Below the pieces are notes generated by a model. That model was not told the origin of the DNA. It saw nothing but the letters and a program-made list of their open reading frames with translations, and searched no databases. A stretch of 64,000 bases of DNA from Negativibacillus massiliensis. Lineage in GTDB: Bacteria > Bacillota > Clostridia > Oscillospirales > Ruminococcaceae. The DNA lies in assembly GCF_900148495.1 (NCBI RefSeq), contig NZ_FTRU01000008.1:868001-932000 (forward strand), given 5' to 3'. Shown here piece after piece: positions 1-8,371 of this stretch. A program made the translations under genes and the position numbers. How positions within the stretch are numbered: position 1 is the stretch's first letter; every line of letters starts with the position of its first letter.

Positions 1-75
1 GAAGATATCCGGGAGCGCAGGTTGTACACCGCGCTGGGGCCTTTGATGGGACTGGCAGTCTGCATTTTAATATAA
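1..75 (+). CDS. spoIIIAB: Stage III sporulation protein AB, C-terminal end (partial)
   Basis: The first 25 codons of the window are open in frame 1 and end in TAA at 73-75. The short peptide finishes with a hydrophobic stretch (GLMGLAVCILI-like ending), as expected for the C-terminal membrane anchor of SpoIIIAB. The identification rests mainly on position: it lies directly upstream of spoIIIAC in the invariant spoIIIAA-AH order. SpoIIIAB is a membrane protein of the mother-cell/forespore channel. The start and most of the gene lie outside the window. Confidence 0.75.
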   Translation, partial: EDIRERRLYTALGPLMGLAVCILI

Positions 76-92
76 AGGACGGGATTGTTAAG

Positions 93-287
93 ATGGACGT
101 GGATTTGATCTTTAAAATTGCCGCGATCGGCATTATCGTTTCGGTGCTCAATCAGGTTTTGATTCGTTCGGGGAGGGAGGAGCAGGCGACCATGACCACG
201 CTGGCGGGGTTGATTGTGGTGCTCATGATGATGATTGAACAGATTAGCCTGCTGTTTGATACGGTAAAGACGGTGTTTGGCTTATAG
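93..287 (+). CDS. spoIIIAC: Stage III sporulation protein AC
   Basis: 64-residue, very hydrophobic protein with two predicted membrane segments (about residues 5-25 and 33-60) and the family-typical N-terminus MDVDLIFKIAAIGI. The length matches SpoIIIAC proteins. It belongs to the SpoIIIA-SpoIIQ channel that joins mother cell and forespore during engulfment. It lies 17 bp after spoIIIAB and 12 bp before spoIIIAD, so it is co-transcribed. Only a weak AAAGGA-like ribosome site precedes it, which suggests translational coupling. Confidence 0.95.
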   Translation: MDVDLIFKIAAIGIIVSVLNQVLIRSGREEQATMTTLAGLIVVLMMMIEQISLLFDTVKTVFGL

Positions 288-299
288 GAGGGGATCTGG

Positions 300-686
300 A
301 TGCAAGCGGTCATTGGAATCTGCCTGTGTGCAGCGGCGCTGAGTCTGCTGTTAAAACAGTATCGCCCCGAATACTCCCTCTTTCTTTCCATTGCGTGCGG
401 GATAGGAATTTTGCTGTGGCTGCTGGACAGCATGATGCCGATTCTCGAACAGGTAAAACAGTTTAGCTCCCTCGCTTCCTTCGGGACGCAGCAGGGAGCG
501 GGCAGTATTTTGATAAAATCCCTGGGAATCTGCCTTGTCACACAGGCAGCCTGTGATATCTGTCGGGATATCGGGGAAAATGCGATTGCAGCCCGACTGG
601 AGACCGCAGGCAAGGCGGCGATGATTCTGCTGGCAGGTCCGATGCTCACCGAGCTGCTCCAGCAGGCGATTCATCTGATTGGATGA
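300..686 (+). CDS. spoIIIAD: Stage III sporulation protein AD
   Basis: 128 residues, with four predicted membrane helices spread over the protein and a segment resembling the SpoIIIAC/AD family (MQAVIGICLCAAALSLLLK). The length is normal. The start at 300 is supported by AGGAGGGG about 7 bases upstream. It is a membrane component of the SpoIIIA feeding-tube channel. Gaps of 12 bp to spoIIIAC and 21 bp to spoIIIAE place it in the spoIIIA operon. Confidence 0.95.
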   Translation: MQAVIGICLCAAALSLLLKQYRPEYSLFLSIACGIGILLWLLDSMMPILEQVKQFSSLASFGTQQGAGSILIKSLGICLVTQAACDICRDIGENAIAARLETAGKAAMILLAGPMLTELLQQAIHLIG

Positions 687-707
687 GCGGATAAGAGAGG
701 AATCAGA

Positions 708-1910
708 ATGAACAGGATTACAAAAATGGCGGTATTGTTTGCCGCTTTGCAGATGGGGGTCAGTGTGTTCTGCCTTCCGGTCTCGGCGCAGTCTGGTTTG
801 ACGGAATCCTCTGTGCAGACAAGCCAGAGTGTAGAAGGAGAATCCATCGACCTTGACAGGCTGATCGAGGAAAAGCTGGATACCCTTTGGGAGGAGGAAC
901 TTTCCGACAGCATCCCGCAGAGCGCGCAGGAGATTTTGCAGGAGCAAAAGGTGGAGAAAAAAGGAATTTCCGGCATCCTCTCGATGACGCCGGAACAGGT
1001 GTTTGAACTGCTGCTCGACAAGGCAAAGGAACAGATCCGGGAGCCGATTTCGGTAATCGGAAAGGTCATCGGCGTGATGATTTTGTGTTCAGTTTTGGGT
1101 GCGGTGCAGCACAGCGGCATTTCGGGACAGCTTAAAAATGTGTTTACCATCACAGCAGCGGCAGGGGGGGTTACCTTCCTCAGTGAGCCGGTGCTGGGAT
1201 GTATTCGCCAGACGGTGGTTGCCCTGCGGGAAAGTTCACTCTTTCTGCTTTCCTTTACTCCGGTGATGAGCGGGCTGGTGATTGCGGGAGGGCATCCGGC
1301 ATCAGGCGGCGCTTACCAGATGATTTTGCTGTTTGCCTCCCAGATTTTGTCCGAGCTTGCATCGAGGACATTGATTCCGCTGTTGTGCATCTATCTTGCG
1401 CTGTGCATCATGGTGCCGGTTGCACCCTTTTTGCATCTGGAACAGGTGACCGGCGGCATCAAGAGTGTAGTTTGCTGGGGCTTAGGGATTCTGACCACCA
1501 TCTTTGTGGGGATGCTTTCGATACAGACCATCGTGGGCAGCGGCGGGGATTCGCTGATGCTCAAGACATCAAAATTTTTGGTGGGAAGCTTTATCCCGGT
1601 GATTGGCGGCACCATCTCGGATGCGGTCGGAGCGGCAAAAGGATGTGTACAGGTACTAAAAAGTGTGGTCGGCTCCTTTGGAATCTTAGTAGCGGTACTC
1701 AGTTTCCTTCCTGCACTGCTGGAGGTGTGTTTGTGGTATCTTGCGGTGCGTGTGCTGGCGTGGGTTGGGCTGATGCTGGATGCAAAGGAGATTTCCTCGC
1801 TGCTTTCCAGCATCGCGCAGACCTTCTCCATCCTGCTTGCCATGATTGGCTGCTTTATGCTGATGGTACTGGTATCCACGACATTGATGCTGATGATGAC
1901 GGTGGGATAA
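708..1910 (+). CDS. spoIIIAE: Stage III sporulation protein AE
   Basis: 400-residue polytopic membrane protein. Residues 1-27 form a signal-peptide-like segment ending near VSAQSG. An acidic, charged extracytoplasmic stretch follows (about 35-105), then about seven or eight hydrophobic helices from residue 115 to the end. Motifs such as SFTPVMSGLVIAGG and the LAVRVLAWVGLMLD region are typical of SpoIIIAE. It is the largest membrane subunit of the SpoIIIA complex and is needed for late forespore sigma-G activity in Bacillus. AGAGAGGAA upstream supports the ATG at 708. Confidence 0.95.
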   Translation: MNRITKMAVLFAALQMGVSVFCLPVSAQSGLTESSVQTSQSVEGESIDLDRLIEEKLDTLWEEELSDSIPQSAQEILQEQKVEKKGISGILSMTPEQVFELLLDKAKEQIREPISVIGKVIGVMILCSVLGAVQHSGISGQLKNVFTITAAAGGVTFLSEPVLGCIRQTVVALRESSLFLLSFTPVMSGLVIAGGHPASGGAYQMILLFASQILSELASRTLIPLLCIYLALCIMVPVAPFLHLEQVTGGIKSVVCWGLGILTTIFVGMLSIQTIVGSGGDSLMLKTSKFLVGSFIPVIGGTISDAVGAAKGCVQVLKSVVGSFGILVAVLSFLPALLEVCLWYLAVRVLAWVGLMLDAKEISSLLSSIAQTFSILLAMIGCFMLMVLVSTTLMLMMTVG

Positions 1911-1926
1911 CAAAGGAGGAGACAAA

Positions 1927-2418
1927 ATGGAAGCGATCTCGCAATGGGCGGCAAGCCTTTGTTTTGCGGCAGCAGCCGGAGGGTTGTGCCAGATGCTGGC
2001 GCCCGATTCGGGACTGGGAAGGGTGCTCAAACTGAGTATTTCGGTGTTTTTTCTGTGCAGTCTCCTGCTGCCATTGGGTGCACTGGAACTGGACTTTTCG
2101 GATGTTTTGCAAACATCGCAGCAGGAAAAATCGTATGAGCTTTCCGAAGAGATCACACAAGAGGTGAACACAGAAGTTTATCAGATGATGGAAGGGCAGA
2201 TAGAGGGGGAAGTCCAAAACTTTTTATCCCAAAAAGGAATAACCCCTGTCCAAATCAACATAGATATATTGCAGCAGGGAGATTCGGTGATGCTGATGCT
2301 GGATCTGCTGCTGGAAGAAAAGGACCGCCCGATGCAGGCTTGGGTGGAAGAACAAATGAGCTCCGACTTGGTGCAGGTGTCAATCCACTACACGGAAGGG
2401 GAAAAGAACGATGGATGA
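1927..2418 (+). CDS. spoIIIAF: Stage III sporulation protein AF
   Basis: 163 residues. Two N-terminal membrane helices (about 5-25 and 35-55) are followed by a soluble, acidic C-terminal domain of about 100 residues, the standard SpoIIIAF plan. CAAAGGAGGAGAC gives a strong ribosome site before the ATG at 1927. The last 8 bases overlap the start of spoIIIAG, pointing to translational coupling. In Bacillus the C-terminal domain belongs to the ring-forming family of SpoIIIAG and SpoIIIAH. Confidence 0.93.
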   Translation: MEAISQWAASLCFAAAAGGLCQMLAPDSGLGRVLKLSISVFFLCSLLLPLGALELDFSDVLQTSQQEKSYELSEEITQEVNTEVYQMMEGQIEGEVQNFLSQKGITPVQINIDILQQGDSVMLMLDLLLEEKDRPMQAWVEEQMSSDLVQVSIHYTEGEKNDG

Positions 2419-3046
2419 AAAAAGAGAGGACGCTGTTTTCTTGCAGAAAGCAGGACAGATGTTAACACAGTTTTGGGAAAAGCTCAAGGAAATCTGGGAT
2501 TCTCCAAAGCGGTATCAGCTTTTGCTGGTAATTGGAGCGGTGGGAATCGGGATGATCTTCTGCTCAGAGCTTGGAGAAAAGCCCACAGAGCAAAAGGAAA
2601 TAACCGCTGACAGCGGAGAAACGATTTCTCTTTGTCAGGAAGACAGGGAGTATCTTGCGGCTACCGAACAGCGCCTGGAAGAGATGATCGAACAGATCGA
2701 CGGGGCAGGAAAATGCAGCGTGATGATTACCCTCAAACAGGGAAGCCAGAACATCTACGCAAGTGAGCAGAAGATTGTCCGGGACCAGAGCAGGGACCAG
2801 CTGCAGGATAATCAGGTGCGGACACAGGAGCAAAATTCCACCGAAGAAGCGCTGGTTGTGGTGGAGGACAAAGACGGCGGAAGTTTTCCGGTAATCGAAA
2901 GGACCATCCAGCCGCAGGTTAACGGTGTGGTGGTGGTCTGCGAAGGCGGCAAAAGCTCAAAGGTCTGCCAGCAGGTGACCGAAGCGGTGACAACGGTTCT
3001 GGGGCTGAGAAGCACAGATGTCTGTGTTCTGCCAAAGGATCGCTGA
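2411..3046 (+). CDS. spoIIIAG: Stage III sporulation protein AG
   Basis: 211 residues: a short cytoplasmic N-terminus, one membrane helix (about 36-53, YQLLLVIGAVGIGMIF) and an extracytoplasmic ring-building domain containing the family pattern EERLEEMIEQIDGAGKCSVM-like and VNGVVVVCEGG. SpoIIIAG forms a large oligomeric ring in the channel connecting mother cell and forespore. It overlaps spoIIIAF by 8 bases and lies 34 bp before spoIIIAH. The length fits the family. Confidence 0.95.
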   Translation: MDEKREDAVFLQKAGQMLTQFWEKLKEIWDSPKRYQLLLVIGAVGIGMIFCSELGEKPTEQKEITADSGETISLCQEDREYLAATEQRLEEMIEQIDGAGKCSVMITLKQGSQNIYASEQKIVRDQSRDQLQDNQVRTQEQNSTEEALVVVEDKDGGSFPVIERTIQPQVNGVVVVCEGGKSSKVCQQVTEAVTTVLGLRSTDVCVLPKDR

Positions 3047-3080
3047 AAATAAAGATGCAATGTGAACAGGAGGAACGAAT

Positions 3081-3680
3081 ATGAACATGATCGTAGGGAA
3101 AAAGCAGATCGTTTTGGCGTCACTGGTGGTGGCGCTGGGCGTGGCGGTTTATCTCAATTATCAGTTTGCAGGAGAGGATCTGGACCTTGTGACCGCAAAC
3201 ACCACGGCTGAGGAGATCTCGGTGGAGGATGAAAAGCAGGAAAACTACGGTGATGCACAGTTTGTGGACAGCAAGGATGTGGAAGAGCAGAGCGGGGAGG
3301 ATTCGGTCAGCACCAGTGCAGAGGTAGGCGACTCGGAATATTTTTCACAGGCACGCCTGACCCGAACCAAGACCCGTGATGAGGCAGCCGAGACCTTGCA
3401 GGTTATGTTGTCCGATGTAAACCTTGCGCAGGAACAGAAGGACGAACTGACCGCACAGGCAAACGCTCTGGCACAGTCAATTGAGACCGAAGGCAAGATC
3501 GAAAACCTGATCAAGGCAAAAGGATTTGAGGAGTGCATGGTGTACTGTTCCAGTGACAAGGTGGATGTTATAGTCAAATCCCCCGAGCTTCAGGAAAACG
3601 ATGTGGTGCAGATCCGCGACATTATCTTGGAACAAACACAGGTTCCGGTAGAAAATATTTCCATTGTCCCGGTCAACTGA
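3081..3680 (+). CDS. spoIIIAH: Stage III sporulation protein AH
   Basis: 199 residues with one N-terminal membrane helix (about 9-26), an acidic linker (40-85), a helical region, and a YscJ/FliF-like ring domain at the C-terminus (about 130-199, ending VPVENISIVPVN). SpoIIIAH pairs with forespore SpoIIQ across the intermembrane space. AGGAGGAACG before the ATG at 3081 supports the start; an in-frame ATG two codons later is less well placed. It is the last gene of the operon, closed by the terminator at 3700-3730. Confidence 0.95.
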   Translation: MNMIVGKKQIVLASLVVALGVAVYLNYQFAGEDLDLVTANTTAEEISVEDEKQENYGDAQFVDSKDVEEQSGEDSVSTSAEVGDSEYFSQARLTRTKTRDEAAETLQVMLSDVNLAQEQKDELTAQANALAQSIETEGKIENLIKAKGFEECMVYCSSDKVDVIVKSPELQENDVVQIRDIILEQTQVPVENISIVPVN

Positions 3681-3699
3681 TATGGACAGTGTGTCATGG

Positions 3700-3730
3700 G
3701 AGGTCATCTGAACAGGATGGCCTCTTTTTT
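3700..3730 (+). terminator. Rho-independent terminator after spoIIIAH
   Basis: A 9-bp stem (GAGGTCATC paired with GATGGCCTC, one G-T wobble) with a 7-base loop is followed by six T residues. It lies 20 bp after the spoIIIAH stop and ends the sporulation operon. Confidence 0.85.
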
Positions 3731-3915
3731 CTTTTGCTTTCGTCTGCATTTTGGAGCATCGATTCGTATAATATTAGAAAAAGCGACATAAAAAAATTAC
3801 GTTTTTTGGCGAATAATTTTAAAAAAGATATGTTATCGGCGACAAAAATATGATAAAATAGAAAAAGCAAATTTTAAGTTGAAGAAAATCCTTACAGGAT
3901 GCTGGGAGGTATGCT

Positions 3916-5142
3916 ATGAAGCTGCATATTGAAATGTTTGGGGAATTTACCATCTATGTGGACGGTGAAAAGAATTTCCAGTATGAGGGTCGCACCCGTA
4001 AGCTGTGGAACCTGCTGCAATATCTTTTGGTCAATCGAAACCGTCCGGTTCCTCAGGCAGAGCTTTTTTCCATCGCACATCTGGATGGGAAAAAAGGAAA
4101 ACCGGAAAATTCTTTGAAAAATCTGATCTATCGACTGAGAGGCCTTTTGGAAGAAAGCGATCTTCCGAAAGAAGACTATATCCTCTGCCGCCGTGGGGCA
4201 TATCAGTGGAATCCGGAAATTTCGGTGACACTGGATATTGAGGTTTTTGAACAGGAATATCGGGAGGCCATGGCTGCTGCTGGAAATATGGAAAACAGCC
4301 TTGTGCACTATATGGCAGCTTTGGAACAGTATCATGGCGTTTTTCTGCCAAAATCTCAGGACGAGGAATGGGTAAGGGAATATTCTGCCCACTATCAGAA
4401 GCTGTTTTTTAACTGCATGAAGGAAGCGTACAACATCTTCAGCCAGAAAAAGGATCTGGGCTTTATGGAGCAGCTGTGCCGCCGCTCCATCGAGATGCAG
4501 CCGCAGAGTGAGGAACTGTATCAGCTGTACATTCAGGTGCTGATGCAGCAGAATCAGCATAAGCAGGCGCTGGAAGTCTATGCTTCTTATGAAACTATGC
4601 TTTATAAAGAGTCCGGACAGAAGCCGTCCGAATCGCTCCAGACACTCTATCGGGAGATCATCAAGGAGCTCAACAACATGCATGCCGATATCAGCACGGT
4701 CAAAAATGACCTGCGCGAGGCAAATGCAGGAAACGGCGCTTACTACTGTCCGTACGATATCTTTAAAAATATGTACCGTTTGCTTGCCAGAAGCGTTTCC
4801 CGAACCGGTCAGTCGGTTTATCTGCTGCTGTTTACCGTTTCGGATACCAGAGGCGAACTGCCGACCATCAAAAGGCTCAACGCTTCGATGCGTTCGCTTC
4901 AGCTGGCAATCGGAAAGTCTCTGCGAAAAGGGGATGTTTATTCCCAGTACAGCGGAACCCAGTATGTGGTAATGCTCCAGTCGATCAACGAAGAAAACGG
5001 CAAGATGGTCGTTGGAAGAATCCTCAAAAACTACGAACAGCTTTATCAGGAACCAAAAGTTGTGGTAAACTTTATGCTGGAGCCGCTTGACTCGGTAGAA
5101 AAGATTCCTGAGGGAATTCTCCTGGGAGGTAGCGGATGCTGA
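3916..5142 (+). CDS. SARP/BTAD-type transcriptional regulator with degenerate GGDEF-like C-terminus
   Basis: 408 residues in three parts. Residues 1-95 resemble an OmpR-type winged helix as in SARP regulators (LHIEMFGEFTIYVDG; RKLWNLLQYLLVNR). Residues 100-250 form a helical BTAD/TPR region with the recurring MEQLCRRSIEMQPQSEELYQ pattern. Residues 275-395 look like a GGDEF domain that has lost its active site: the RKGDVYSQYSGTQYVVML stretch aligns with the usual RxGDxxxRxGGDEFxxLL. DNA binding is inferred from the fold. No ligand-binding or kinase function is claimed. GGGAGGT precedes the ATG. It overlaps the next gene by 7 bases and lies between spoIIIA and the cobalamin operon. Confidence 0.8.
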   Translation: MKLHIEMFGEFTIYVDGEKNFQYEGRTRKLWNLLQYLLVNRNRPVPQAELFSIAHLDGKKGKPENSLKNLIYRLRGLLEESDLPKEDYILCRRGAYQWNPEISVTLDIEVFEQEYREAMAAAGNMENSLVHYMAALEQYHGVFLPKSQDEEWVREYSAHYQKLFFNCMKEAYNIFSQKKDLGFMEQLCRRSIEMQPQSEELYQLYIQVLMQQNQHKQALEVYASYETMLYKESGQKPSESLQTLYREIIKELNNMHADISTVKNDLREANAGNGAYYCPYDIFKNMYRLLARSVSRTGQSVYLLLFTVSDTRGELPTIKRLNASMRSLQLAIGKSLRKGDVYSQYSGTQYVVMLQSINEENGKMVVGRILKNYEQLYQEPKVVVNFMLEPLDSVEKIPEGILLGGSGC

Positions 5143-5762
5143 TTGGGCCAAAGGAGCGGATTGTCTTTTTTGGGGACAGCCTGACCAAACGTACCGGTCG
5201 TATGGATTCTGAAATCCCGGCTGACCGGTACGCGGTCAGCTATGTGGAAAGCTATGTCGATCTTTTAGTCAAACGGCTGCTGATTCATTTTCCACAGCTG
5301 GAGTTTACCATTTATAATCGTGGGGTCGGCGGAGACACTGTTTTGCATCTGCTGGAACGCTATCAAAAGGATGTCCTGCCCTTAAAGCCGACCCTGATGT
5401 TTTTGTGGATTGGGCAAAATGATGCCAAAAACTTTGACGACAGCCGGTTCCAAAAGGGAGTATCCTGCCTGCTGGAATGGTGCCGGCAGGACAACATCCG
5501 CGTGGTGCTGCTTTCGACCTCTGCGCATCGGGACGAGCACAAGATGGTTTTCTTAGAGCGTGCCGACCAGATTCTTCTGTCTTTGAGTCAGGAGTATCAG
5601 GTGGATTATGTCGATGTTAAAACCCCGATGCTTGCGGTGATGGAGTATAACCGAAGCTCGCAGCATCCTATTATGCTGTTTACCGACGGCTCTCATCTTT
5701 CGGAGCTTGGCAACATGCTGATTGCGGATACAGTATATGACTATCTGGTAAGTCACCAGTAA
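5136..5762 (+). CDS. SGNH/GDSL-family hydrolase
   Basis: 208-residue protein with the block I motif FFGDSLTKR (nucleophile Ser near residue 14), a block II Gly in NRGVGGDTV, block III WIGQNDAK, and block V DGSHLSELG (catalytic Asp and His near 188-191). All four SGNH blocks are present, so an active esterase or acylhydrolase is likely; the substrate is unknown. No signal peptide is visible, so it probably acts in the cytoplasm. ATG at 5136 overlaps the end of the regulator gene; GGGAGGTAGCGG is the ribosome site. Confidence 0.88.
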   Translation: MLIGPKERIVFFGDSLTKRTGRMDSEIPADRYAVSYVESYVDLLVKRLLIHFPQLEFTIYNRGVGGDTVLHLLERYQKDVLPLKPTLMFLWIGQNDAKNFDDSRFQKGVSCLLEWCRQDNIRVVLLSTSAHRDEHKMVFLERADQILLSLSQEYQVDYVDVKTPMLAVMEYNRSSQHPIMLFTDGSHLSELGNMLIADTVYDYLVSHQ

Positions 5763-5792
5763 GGTTTTTGGGGCAGAAGGAGGGAAGAGATT

Positions 5793-6335
5793 GTGAAGGA
5801 AAAAAGGATATTTTGCTACATTTGTGCAGCATGTTTGTCCACACTGCTGTTTTGCGGCTGTGAATCCTGGAAAAGGACGCCATCTCCAGACGCCCCGAAG
5901 GAAGTTCCGGTCTCAGCGCCGGCAGATGCTGTGGAAGAAGAGGAAGATTTCGAGGCTCCGAATGAGGAGTCTGAGGAGGATATCGAGCAGGAAAATGTGG
6001 ACGAGAACAGCTTTTTAGCACAGAGCGCCTCGATTGTTTCCCGGACAGACGAATCGGTTCGGTGGGAAACTCAGGACGAGATGCTCTCTCAAAAGCTGTA
6101 CGACCTGCTTAACCATCAGAACGAAGCTTTTTCGGAAAAGTTTGATGAACGCGAATATGATTATCTTGCGACCATCACCAATTCACAGGGAGAGGAACAG
6201 AAGCTGTATCTCTGGATTAATTTCCAGCGGGAAAACGAGATCATTGTTGAGGACGAAAACGGAACACAGTGGAACATCTCGGTAGAGGACAGCAATCAGG
6301 TTCGTTCGATGGCATCCAGCCTGATTTCAGGCTAA
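5793..6335 (+). CDS. Small acidic lipoprotein of unknown function
   Basis: 180 residues, GTG start at 5793 preceded by AGGAGGGAAGAG. A basic N-terminus, a hydrophobic core and LLFCGC at about 19-24 suggest lipidation at the last Cys, although the lipobox is not canonical. Residues 28-75 are Pro/Glu-rich and probably an unstructured spacer. Residues 90-175 form a small folded domain (YDYLATITNSQGEEQKLYLW) that I do not recognise. It follows the SGNH hydrolase by 30 bp and may share its transcript. No function is assigned. Confidence 0.7.
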   Translation: MKEKRIFCYICAACLSTLLFCGCESWKRTPSPDAPKEVPVSAPADAVEEEEDFEAPNEESEEDIEQENVDENSFLAQSASIVSRTDESVRWETQDEMLSQKLYDLLNHQNEAFSEKFDEREYDYLATITNSQGEEQKLYLWINFQRENEIIVEDENGTQWNISVEDSNQVRSMASSLISG

Positions 6336-6366
6336 CTTCTTTTGAACAGACGGTCACATTACCCTG

Positions 6367-6395
6367 TTGACACCCTATGTTCAATCGGGTAAAAT
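6367..6395 (+). promoter_or_regulatory. Consensus sigma-A promoter of the cobalamin operon
   Basis: TTGACA at 6367-6372 and TAAAAT at 6390-6395 are separated by exactly 17 bases, in the only gap (107 bp) before cbiD. The predicted leader is about 40 bases, too short for a cobalamin riboswitch, and none of the conserved B12-box sequence is present. Confidence 0.8.
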
Positions 6396-6442
6396 GATTT
6401 ATGTGTTTTTATTGATCTAAATGAAACTGGGAGGGAATCATT

Positions 6443-7636
6443 GTGGAAAATCAGAAAGAAAATCAGTGGATTTCTCCCGAAGAAGCCTATATTTATGTCG
6501 GACAGCAAAAGCTGCGTCGCGGCTATACCACCGGAAGTTGTGCTGCGGCTGCGGCACAGGCTGCGGCAAGAGTGTTGTTTGGGGAAGAAGAACCCAAAAC
6601 AGTCGAGCTTACTGTGCCAAAGGGATTGACCCTTTGTATTCCAGTACATTCTGTACAGAAATATGAGGGACAGGCTCAGGCAAGTGTCTGCAAGGACAGC
6701 GGCGATGACCCGGATGTGACCGACCACATTGAGGTGGTGGTTTCCATCCAGCCAAATCCGACTCCGGGAATCACCATCCGGGGTGGACAAGGGGTCGGAA
6801 GGGTGACCAAACCCGGGCTGGAGATGCCTGTGGGTGAGGCTGCCATCAACAAAACTCCGCGCAGGATGATCCGCGAACAGATCGAACTTGTGCAGCAGGA
6901 ACATCCGGAATGGGAAGGGGTCGGACTGCTGGTCACCGTGAGCATCCCAAAAGGAGAGGAGATTGCCAAAAAGACCTACAATCCCCGTCTTGGGATTGAG
7001 GGCGGCATCTCGGTGCTGGGAACCAGCGGCATTGTGGAGCCGATGAGCGAAAAGGCGCTGACCGACTCAATCCGCCTGGAGCTGAGCATGTTAAAGGAAG
7101 CGGGGCACAAAACCGTTTTGATTACCCCCGGAAACTACGGCAAGACCTTTTTGAGCGAGGGAGAATTTTCTTCCCTTGCGCCGATTGCGCCCTATGCGGT
7201 CAAGTGTTCCAACTTTGTGGGAGATACGCTGGATTACTGCGTGCAGATGGGCTTTGACACGGCGCTGTTGGTCGGACATATCGGAAAATTCTCAAAGCTT
7301 GCAGCGGGCATTATGAACACCCACTCGCACTATGCTGACGGCAGGCTGGAGGTTTTTACTGCTCATGCCGCTTTGTGTGGCGCATCGAGGGAGACGTTGT
7401 TTGCCCTGATGCAGAGTGTGACCACCGATGAAGCGATTGCGCTTTTGGATCGGGAGGGAATCCGAGAAGCTGTCCTTGACAGCATGCTTACAAAGATAGA
7501 AGAGCATGTCCGCGCGAGGGCAGGCGAGACCATGCAGACTGGTGTGATTTTGTTTTCCAATCAGTACGGCTATCTGGGACAGACCGCAGGGTGTGAGTCT
7601 GTGTTGCCGCGCCTGATGGAGGAATACGGCAGATAA
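6443..7636 (+). CDS. cbiD: Cobalt-precorrin-5B C1-methyltransferase
   Basis: 397 residues. The conserved N-terminal motif RRGYTTGSCAAAAAQAA (about 25-41) and the later segments GGISVLGTSGIVEPMS and VGHIGKFSKLAAGIMNTHS are diagnostic of CbiD. It methylates C1 of cobalt-precorrin-5B in the anaerobic corrin pathway, using S-adenosylmethionine. The start is the GTG at 6443 after GGGAGGGAATC. It is the first gene of the long operon, with a consensus promoter 50 bp upstream, and the length is normal. Confidence 0.95.
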   Translation: MENQKENQWISPEEAYIYVGQQKLRRGYTTGSCAAAAAQAAARVLFGEEEPKTVELTVPKGLTLCIPVHSVQKYEGQAQASVCKDSGDDPDVTDHIEVVVSIQPNPTPGITIRGGQGVGRVTKPGLEMPVGEAAINKTPRRMIREQIELVQQEHPEWEGVGLLVTVSIPKGEEIAKKTYNPRLGIEGGISVLGTSGIVEPMSEKALTDSIRLELSMLKEAGHKTVLITPGNYGKTFLSEGEFSSLAPIAPYAVKCSNFVGDTLDYCVQMGFDTALLVGHIGKFSKLAAGIMNTHSHYADGRLEVFTAHAALCGASRETLFALMQSVTTDEAIALLDREGIREAVLDSMLTKIEEHVRARAGETMQTGVILFSNQYGYLGQTAGCESVLPRLMEEYGR

Positions 7637-7666
7637 GCGGAAAAAATTAGAAAGGGATGGAACAAG

Positions 7667-8356
7667 ATGACAGGAACACTCTATGGGATTGGTGTCGGTC
7701 CGGGAGATCCGGAACTGATGACCCTCAAGGCGGTGAGACTGATAGAACAGTGTGATCTGGTGGCAGTGCCAAAATCCGGAGACGGTGAAGGTGTTGCAAA
7801 GCAGATTGCACAGAAAGCAGTTCCCGATTTTGACAAAAAGGAGCTGATCGAGGTCTCGATGCCGATGACCCGCGACCCGCAGGTTCTGGAACAGAGCCAT
7901 CAGGTAGCAGCAGAGCAGATCGAAGGGTATTTAAAGGAAGGAAAGTCGGTTGCTTTTCTGACTCTGGGAGATCCTGCCATCTATTCTACCTATATTTATG
8001 TACATAAAAAAGTGCAGCAGAACGGTTTCCCTGTGGAGATGGTTCCGGGGGTACCGTCTTTTTGTGCGGTTGCGGCAAAACTGAATGTAAGCCTTGCCGA
8101 AGCTGCCCAGCCGCTGCACATCATCCCGGCATCCTATCAGGGTGTTGAGGAAGGACTGGAATGGAGCGGACCGAAGATTTTGATGAAGACCGGCCGCTCG
8201 ATGAAAAAGGTAAAGGAACTTCTCGACGAAAAGGGACTGATGGACAAGGCAAAAATGGTGCAGAAATGCGGCATGGAAGGCGAGGAAATCTATCAGTCGA
8301 TGCGCGATGTCGATGAAAATTCCAGCTATTTTTCGGTAATCGTCGTCAAGGAATAG
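7667..8356 (+). CDS. cbiL: Cobalt-factor II / precorrin-2 C20-methyltransferase
   Basis: 229-residue SAM-dependent tetrapyrrole methylase with GIGVGPGDPELMTLKAVRLIE at the N-terminus, the TLGDPAIYSTY loop (about 101-111) and the MVPGVPSFCAVAA motif. These features match CbiL/CobI. It adds the C20 methyl group early in corrin synthesis. AAAGGGATGG precedes the ATG. It lies 30 bp after cbiD and 15 bp before cbiF. Confidence 0.93.
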   Translation: MTGTLYGIGVGPGDPELMTLKAVRLIEQCDLVAVPKSGDGEGVAKQIAQKAVPDFDKKELIEVSMPMTRDPQVLEQSHQVAAEQIEGYLKEGKSVAFLTLGDPAIYSTYIYVHKKVQQNGFPVEMVPGVPSFCAVAAKLNVSLAEAAQPLHIIPASYQGVEEGLEWSGPKILMKTGRSMKKVKELLDEKGLMDKAKMVQKCGMEGEEIYQSMRDVDENSSYFSVIVVKE

Positions 8357-8371
8357 GCAGGAGGGAACAAG

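Noticed and set aside
3892-5151. Long minus-strand open frame of 419 codons opposite the BTAD regulator
   Set aside because: It is antisense to a well-supported gene, has no recognisable domains, and its composition is that of a codon shadow.
6336-6442. Possible cobalamin riboswitch before cbiD
   Set aside because: The gap is 107 bases, the promoter occupies its middle, and no B12-box or core sequence is present.
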